From the NCBI RefSeq assembly GCF_026341515.1, contig NZ_JAPEOK010000001.1, positions 2,356,001 to 2,420,000 of the forward strand: 64,000 nucleotides of DNA, written 5' to 3'. The stretch comes from Streptomyces sp. NBC_00878 (GTDB taxonomy: Bacteria > Actinomycetota > Actinomycetes > Streptomycetales > Streptomycetaceae). Below are positions 59,679 through 64,000 of this stretch, piece after piece (position 1 is the first letter of the stretch; each line of letters starts with the position of its first letter). Under the pieces are notes generated by a model. It worked only from the letters and a program-made list of their open reading frames with translations. It was not told the DNA's origin and did not search any database. The translations under genes were made by a program, and so were the position numbers.

Positions 59679-60494
59679 TTGCCCGACAACGGATGGCCGG
59701 CCGACCGCATCGACACCGAGAACGCGCACTCGGCGCGCATCTACGACTACATCCTCGGCGGTAAGGACTACTACCCGTCCGACAAGGAGGCGGGCGACGC
59801 CATGGCGCGGGAGTGGCCCGCCCTGCCGATCCACATGAAGGCCAACCGCGACTGGATGAACCGCGCGGTGGCCTGGCTGGCGAAGGAAGCGGGGATTCGC
59901 CAGTTCCTGGACATCGGCACCGGCATCCCCACCTCTCCGAACCTGCACGAGATCGCGCAGTCGGTGGCGCCCGAGTCACGGGTCGTCTACGTCGACAACG
60001 ACCCGATCGTCCTCACCCTCTCCCAGGGGCTGCTGGCCAGCACGCCCGAGGGGAAGACGGCGTACATCGAGGCCGACTTCCAGCAGCCGGAGAACGTGCT
60101 CGACTCCCCGGAGTTCCGCGAGACGCTCGACCTGGACAAGCCGGTCGCGCTGACCGTGATCGCGATCGTCCACTTCGTCCTGGACGAGGACGACGCGGTC
60201 GGCATCGTCCGCCGCCTCCTGGAGCCCCTGCCCTCCGGCAGCTACCTCGCGATGTCCATCGGCACCGCCGAGTTCGCTCCCGAGGACGTGGGCCGGGTCG
60301 CGCGCGAGTACGAGGCCCGGAACATGCCGATGCGGCTGCGCACGATCGATGAGGCCCACGAGTTCTTCGAGGGTCTGGAGCTCGTCGAGCCGGGCATTGT
60401 CCAGGTCCACAAGTGGCACCCGGACGCCACGAGTGGTGAGGGTATTCGGGACGAGGACATCGCCATGTACGGGGCTGTTGCCCGCAAGCCGTAG
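59679..60494 (+). CDS. SAM-dependent methyltransferase, DUF574 family; TTG start
   Basis: 271 aa. SAM motif FLDIGTGIPTSPNLHEIAQ with VVYVDNDPIVL and TVIAIVHFVLDEDDAVGIV. The start is TTG 59679, six bases after AGGAGGGGCGG; earlier in-frame codons lack a ribosome binding site. DUF574 methyltransferases often sit beside XRE/DUF397 genes in Streptomyces. Substrate unknown. Confidence 0.88.
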   Translation: MPDNGWPADRIDTENAHSARIYDYILGGKDYYPSDKEAGDAMAREWPALPIHMKANRDWMNRAVAWLAKEAGIRQFLDIGTGIPTSPNLHEIAQSVAPESRVVYVDNDPIVLTLSQGLLASTPEGKTAYIEADFQQPENVLDSPEFRETLDLDKPVALTVIAIVHFVLDEDDAVGIVRRLLEPLPSGSYLAMSIGTAEFAPEDVGRVAREYEARNMPMRLRTIDEAHEFFEGLELVEPGIVQVHKWHPDATSGEGIRDEDIAMYGAVARKP

Positions 60495-60526
60495 CGCTCC
60501 GCTGGTCGGCCGTTTATACCTGCGGG

Positions 60527-60575
60527 TCCGTTGTGGCTGGTCGCGCAGTTCCCCGCGCCCCTATCGGGGCGCGGG
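60527..60575 (-). repeat. Dispersed intergenic repeat, partial copy C
   Basis: GTTGTGGCTGGTCGCGCAG... is the reverse-oriented end of the repeat at 6766 and 13575, shortened and with a different centre. Confidence 0.55.
60552..60575. terminator. 10-bp GC hairpin between convergent genes
   Basis: Arms 60552-60561 and 60566-60575 with a TATC loop. Serves the methyltransferase and the M81 gene, whose last codons form its right arm. Confidence 0.8.
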
Positions 60576-62084
60576 TCGCTCGTTCGACGGGGGGATGATC
60601 CGGGCCGTCAGGTCCGGGTCGGGCATCGTCCTGTCGAACGGGTACATCGGGCGGTGGATGCGGTGGTGGCCCAGGCGGAGGAGGTTCTGGTCCACGCCGC
60701 CCGGGGTGAGCGCCATCTTCCAGTCGGCCGCCATGGCGAAGAGTTCGGGCTCCAGATAGCCGATCTTGACCATGACGACGTCGGCCTCGCGGGGCGACAA
60801 CTCCAGGTCGGTGAAGTCGTGTTCGTGGTGGTACGGCTTGCGCAGCGCGGTGAGGATCACGTGCACGCCGCCCACCCGTAGCACCACCTCCGCCCGCGCG
60901 TGCGGGTCGCCGTGGCGGATCGCGTGGACCACGCCGGTCAGGGTGAGCGGACCGGCATGCCGGTCGTCGACCTCCGCGCCCGCCGTGACGGTGACGGTCG
61001 CGCCGACGCCCGCCCGGACCGCCGTCTCCACCGCGGCCGGGCCGGGGAGCGAGGCGTAGATGACCGTCGGGCCCGACGGGTCCTTGAACTCCGGCCGGGA
61101 CAGCACCCGTTCGAGCCCCCATGTGACGTCGCCCGCGCCGCCCGCCGTCGGGTTGTCGCCGGTGTCGCTGATGAAGTAGGGCCTGTTCTGCGCGGGGGTG
61201 GCCAGTGCGTCGTCCAGGCAGTCGTCCAGCGTGCCTGTCGGGGCGACGAAGGCGAAGTCGTGCCGGGCCTCCCAGAAGCCGCGTGCGAGGCGTTCGGCGC
61301 CCGCCGTGACCGCTGTCTCCGACGGGCCCGTGACCACCACCGCCGCCTGGTTGCGGGGCTCGTCCGCCCAGGCATAGCCGACCCAGATCGCGGCGTCCGT
61401 GACGCCCTCCGTGGCCTCCACCTCGTCGACGGCCGCGTACACGCTCTTCGCGGGTTCGATACGGGTCGAGGTCTGCTCGCCGGCCAGGAGTACGGGCACC
61501 GGGATCCAGGCCTTGACCGGGCGGGGGGCGCCGGTCGTGAGGAGTTCCACCAGGTTGCGGGCCGCCCGCTCCTTGGTCTCCATGACGTCCTCGTGCGGGG
61601 CCGTGCGGTAGCAGGTGATCAGGTCGCTCAGGTGGGCGAGTTCGCGCGAGACGTTGCCGTGCAGGTCCATCGAGGTGGACACGATCACGTCCGGGCCGAC
61701 CGTCTCCCGGACACGGGCGAGCAGGACCGCCTCGGCGTCGTCCATCCCCTCCACGGTCATGGCGCCGTGGATGTCGAACCAGAGTCCGTCCAGGTGTCCC
61801 GACTCGCCGAGCCGGGCGAGGAGTTCGCCGGAGAGCTCGGCGTACGCCGCCGCCGTCACCGTACCGCCGGGCAGCGCCTTGCCGACCAGTGCGCCGCGCC
61901 ACTCGGCGACGTCCCCCAACGGCGTTCCGGGCGCCAGGAACTGATAGCGCGTCAGGATCTCTTCGGCGCGCTGGGGATGGAAGGCGGGAGCCTCGGTCCG
62001 GGCCGGGGAGAACGTCGACGACTCGATGGCGAGCCCGGCGATCGCGATGACGGGACGGGCGACGGGGGTACGGGCTGGTGGCAT
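60561..62084 (-). CDS. M81 family metallopeptidase (MlrC-like)
   Basis: 507 aa. Family signatures: AGLAIESSTFSP, DGLWFDIHGAM, STSMDLHGNVSRE with zinc-binding Asp/His, CYRTAPHEDVMETK, and late GDNPTAGGAGDVTW. The type member MlrC degrades linearised microcystin; actinomycete members probably cleave small peptides. ATG 62084 (GAGGAG close before it). It shares the strand with the ROK repressor 33 bases upstream, and a peptide-binding lipoprotein gene is divergent, pointing to peptide uptake and breakdown. Confidence 0.9.
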   Translation of the reverse strand: MPPARTPVARPVIAIAGLAIESSTFSPARTEAPAFHPQRAEEILTRYQFLAPGTPLGDVAEWRGALVGKALPGGTVTAAAYAELSGELLARLGESGHLDGLWFDIHGAMTVEGMDDAEAVLLARVRETVGPDVIVSTSMDLHGNVSRELAHLSDLITCYRTAPHEDVMETKERAARNLVELLTTGAPRPVKAWIPVPVLLAGEQTSTRIEPAKSVYAAVDEVEATEGVTDAAIWVGYAWADEPRNQAAVVVTGPSETAVTAGAERLARGFWEARHDFAFVAPTGTLDDCLDDALATPAQNRPYFISDTGDNPTAGGAGDVTWGLERVLSRPEFKDPSGPTVIYASLPGPAAVETAVRAGVGATVTVTAGAEVDDRHAGPLTLTGVVHAIRHGDPHARAEVVLRVGGVHVILTALRKPYHHEHDFTDLELSPREADVVMVKIGYLEPELFAMAADWKMALTPGGVDQNLLRLGHHRIHRPMYPFDRTMPDPDLTARIIPPSNERPAPR

Positions 62085-62117
62085 GGCTCCTCGCACGGTG
62101 AGGGCGGTCAGGGACGG

Positions 62118-63326
62118 TCAGGGGTGGGTTGCGGGGGCGACGCCGCCGGTGACGGCCTGGAGGGCGTTCGCCAGGGCCCGTTGGAGCGCGAACTGGCCCG
62201 CGCCGACGAGTCCCGCGTCCGCGCCGAGGCTCGTCCGCTCGATGACCAGGTGCTGGGTGACCAGCGGATGGCATCCCTCGTACAACTGGCTGCGGACGGC
62301 GGCGACGAACGGTTCGAGCGTCGAGAGGAGGCCGCCGAGGTAGACGGCGTCGGGGTTGAAGAAGTTGACGTTCGCGGACAGGACCATGCCGAGGTAGCGG
62401 CCGGCCTGGCGGACGGCGCGGGTGGCCTCCGGGTCGGCGTCGGAGGCGAGGCGTACGACGTCCTCGGTCGACTCGACCGCAAGGCCCCGCTCGCGCAGGA
62501 TGCGGACCAGCGCGGCTCCCGAGGCGACGGTCTCCAGGCAGCCGGTGTTGCCGCAGGAGCACGGGGTGTCGCCGGCCTCGACGCGTACGTGGGTGATCTC
62601 GCCGGCCGCGCCGGTGCCGCCCCGGTACAGCCGTCCGTCGGCGATGACGCCGGCGCCGATGCCGGAGCCGGTCTTCACCGTGATCGACTGGCGGCGCTCG
62701 GCGGGCTGGACGCTGTGTTCGCCCACGGCCATGCAGTTGGCGTCGTTCTCGATCGCCGCCGGAACGCCGAACTGGTCCTCCAGCCAGGCCCGGACGGGGA
62801 ACCTGTTCCAGCCGGGCATCCGGGCCGGGAGCGTCACGAGGCCCGACATGACGTCGACCGGACCCGGCAGGCAGAGGCCGACGCCCCGCAGCAGTTCCCG
62901 GCCGTGCTGTTCGGCGAGGGCCTCCAGCGTCCGGGCAAGGCCCGGCAGCGCCGCCTCGGGCCCGTCGGCCGTCGCGACCGGCACGGTCGACACGTCGGTG
63001 AGCCCGCCACCGGGCAGTACGACGCCGACGTGGGCGTGTCTGCCGCCGAGTTCGGCCGCGACGGCGAACCCGTCGCTGCCACCGAGCCGCAGCACCTTGC
63101 GCGGACGTCCGCCGGTCGAGGACCGCGTGCCGTGCTCCGCGACCAGTCCGTGAGCCACGAGTTGACCGACCGTCAGCGAGACGGTCGACGGCGCGGCGCC
63201 GAGCAGACCGGCGAGTTCGGTGCGCGTGGTGGCCTGCCCGGAGGCGAGCAGTTCGAGGACCCGCTCGGCCAGCGAGGAGACACCCCCCGTGGGGCTTCGG
63301 CGGTGCGGCACGCTTTTTTCCACCAT
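62118..63326 (-). CDS. ROK-family transcriptional repressor
   Basis: 402 aa. N-terminal winged helix (SLAERVLELLASGQATTRTELAGLLGAAPSTVSLTVGQL) and ROK sugar-kinase-like domain: AIENDANCMAVGEH, GSGIGAGVIADGRLYRGGTGAAGEI, zinc site CSCGNTGCLE. DNA binding is controlled by a ligand. Lies between M81 and the divergent peptide-binding gene, which it probably represses. ATG 63326. Confidence 0.93.
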   Translation of the reverse strand: MVEKSVPHRRSPTGGVSSLAERVLELLASGQATTRTELAGLLGAAPSTVSLTVGQLVAHGLVAEHGTRSSTGGRPRKVLRLGGSDGFAVAAELGGRHAHVGVVLPGGGLTDVSTVPVATADGPEAALPGLARTLEALAEQHGRELLRGVGLCLPGPVDVMSGLVTLPARMPGWNRFPVRAWLEDQFGVPAAIENDANCMAVGEHSVQPAERRQSITVKTGSGIGAGVIADGRLYRGGTGAAGEITHVRVEAGDTPCSCGNTGCLETVASGAALVRILRERGLAVESTEDVVRLASDADPEATRAVRQAGRYLGMVLSANVNFFNPDAVYLGGLLSTLEPFVAAVRSQLYEGCHPLVTQHLVIERTSLGADAGLVGAGQFALQRALANALQAVTGGVAPATHP

Positions 63327-63547
63327 GGACGAAGTAACTTCCGGCGTCGGGGTCTTGTCGGGGGTCTGCTGGGGTTCTGTTGAGGTTCCGGGCGACGAGC
63401 GTATGACCCCAGAGCCCCCTTCGCGCTTTTTGCAGAACGGCAGAAACAATCTTTTTACAGCGGTGCGCCTGTTTCTTCGAACAGTCGGGTCGTTGACTGG
63501 CTCCGCCCCACCCCGCCCCGCCCCGCTGTTCCCTCCGGAGGAGAGCC
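63327..63547. promoter_or_regulatory. Divergent promoter region, ROK repressor / peptide-binding protein
   Basis: 221 bp. The AT-rich centre (63425-63470, with TTTTTGCAGAACGGCAG and TTTTTACAG) stands out and should hold the promoters and ROK operator. GGAGGAGAG precedes ATG 63548. Confidence 0.5.
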
Positions 63548-64000
63548 ATGTCCCCTGCTCGCACGACGCTCGTCGCCTGTGCCGTCGTCTCGGCGGGCAC
63601 ACTGCTGCTCGCGGGCTGCTCCGGGACGACCGACACGTCGTCCCCGTCCCCCGACTCCATCAACTACGCGCTGCCCGCGAACTTCACGCCGAACTGGATC
63701 CTGCCGATCGGCACGGCCGCGCACCTCAACACCAACAACAGGTCCATCGCCGACAGTCTGTGGGAGCGGCTCGTCGCGTACGACGGTTCCACCGGCAAGA
63801 TCGCCTGGAACAAGAAGGCGTCCATCGCCACGGCCGCCGACTTCGCGTCCGACGGCAAGAGCGTCAAGATCACGCTGGGCGACCGCAGTTGGAGCGACGG
63901 CAAGCCGATCACCTCACGGGACGTCGAGTTCTGGTTCAACCTCATCAAGGCGAACAAGGCGGAGTGGGCGGGCTACAACCCGGGCAAGGCGCCGGACAAC
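63548..64000 (+). CDS. ABC transporter peptide-binding lipoprotein (SBP_bac_5), 5' part
   Basis: At least 151 aa, runs off the window. Lipoprotein signal MSPARTTLVACAVVSAGTLLLAGC, then NYALPANFTPNWILPIG, LWERLVAYDGSTGKI, and SDGKPITSRDVEFWFNLIKA, the family 5 (dipeptide/oligopeptide) binding-protein pattern. ATG 63548 with a strong GGAGGAG. Permeases and ATPases would be expected downstream. Confidence 0.92.
   Translation, partial: MSPARTTLVACAVVSAGTLLLAGCSGTTDTSSPSPDSINYALPANFTPNWILPIGTAAHLNTNNRSIADSLWERLVAYDGSTGKIAWNKKASIATAADFASDGKSVKITLGDRSWSDGKPITSRDVEFWFNLIKANKAEWAGYNPGKAPDN

Noticed and set aside
60514..63663. 1049-codon open frame on the minus strand
   Set aside because: It is the out-of-frame shadow of the M81 and ROK genes; composition is Arg/Gly/Pro-rich with no domain.

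Overview
The window is chromosomal DNA of a Streptomyces-type actinomycete. The evidence is the very high G+C, GTG/ATG starts with GGAGG-type ribosome binding sites, a bifunctional germacradienol/geosmin synthase, a Streptomyces subtilisin inhibitor family protein, an LAxTG sortase-E type anchor, a WhiJ-like XRE/DUF397/ATPase group and an SAV2148-type HEPN protein.

Region by region. 1-2964: a sugar-type ABC importer (binding protein cut by the window edge, two permeases, overlapping genes). 3179-6838: a small-molecule kinase-like gene, then a TnpB-related RuvC protein whose 3' end abuts an EamA transporter that has lost its N-terminus. 6852-11233: a DEDDh exonuclease, the SAV2148 HEPN protein, and two secreted proteins that together look like a copper amine oxidase split over two genes. 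11412-22469: glycogen/trehalose metabolism (glgX, treY, treZ) interleaved with two M14-type metallopeptidase paralogues, a subtilisin inhibitor and a DUF1707-FHA protein. 22494-28483: APH-family kinase, M24 aminopeptidase, LysE exporter, PDZ protein, geosmin synthase. 28840-29520: the C-terminal half of an endonuclease/exonuclease/phosphatase gene.

29587-38153: an 8,567-bp integrated element with lower G+C than its surroundings. Its ends can be placed at a TT dinucleotide: joining the outer flanks rebuilds a chromosomal sequence, and joining the inner flanks rebuilds an imperfect inverted repeat typical of the attP of large serine integrases. It encodes a serine integrase, two small proteins, a RepA/DnaB-like ATPase, an iteron-type origin candidate, a small protein, a lone HK97-fold major capsid protein, an XRE-TPR regulator with a TTA (bldA) codon, and a three-gene micro-operon. 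It has no terminase, portal, tail or FtsK-type transfer gene. It resembles neither a complete prophage nor a conjugative AICE, and is the best candidate here for an undescribed system, perhaps a capsid-making phage satellite.

38314-45366: an iron-box-controlled pair (secreted protein plus LAxTG-anchored beta-propeller), AIM24 protein, subtilisin-like protease with P domain, ABC exporter. 45482-52757: a six-gene operon, P450 - ferredoxin - ferredoxin reductase - SDR - Baeyer-Villiger monooxygenase - SMP-30 lactonase, which reads as one oxidative route (hydroxylate, oxidise to ketone, make lactone, open lactone). 53088-55334: an atypical response regulator and two MarR regulators with visible operators. 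55404-56842: YcnI-like copper-associated pair. 56980-60494: WhiJ-like regulatory group plus a DUF574 methyltransferase. 60561-64000: M81 peptidase, ROK repressor and the start of a peptide-binding lipoprotein.
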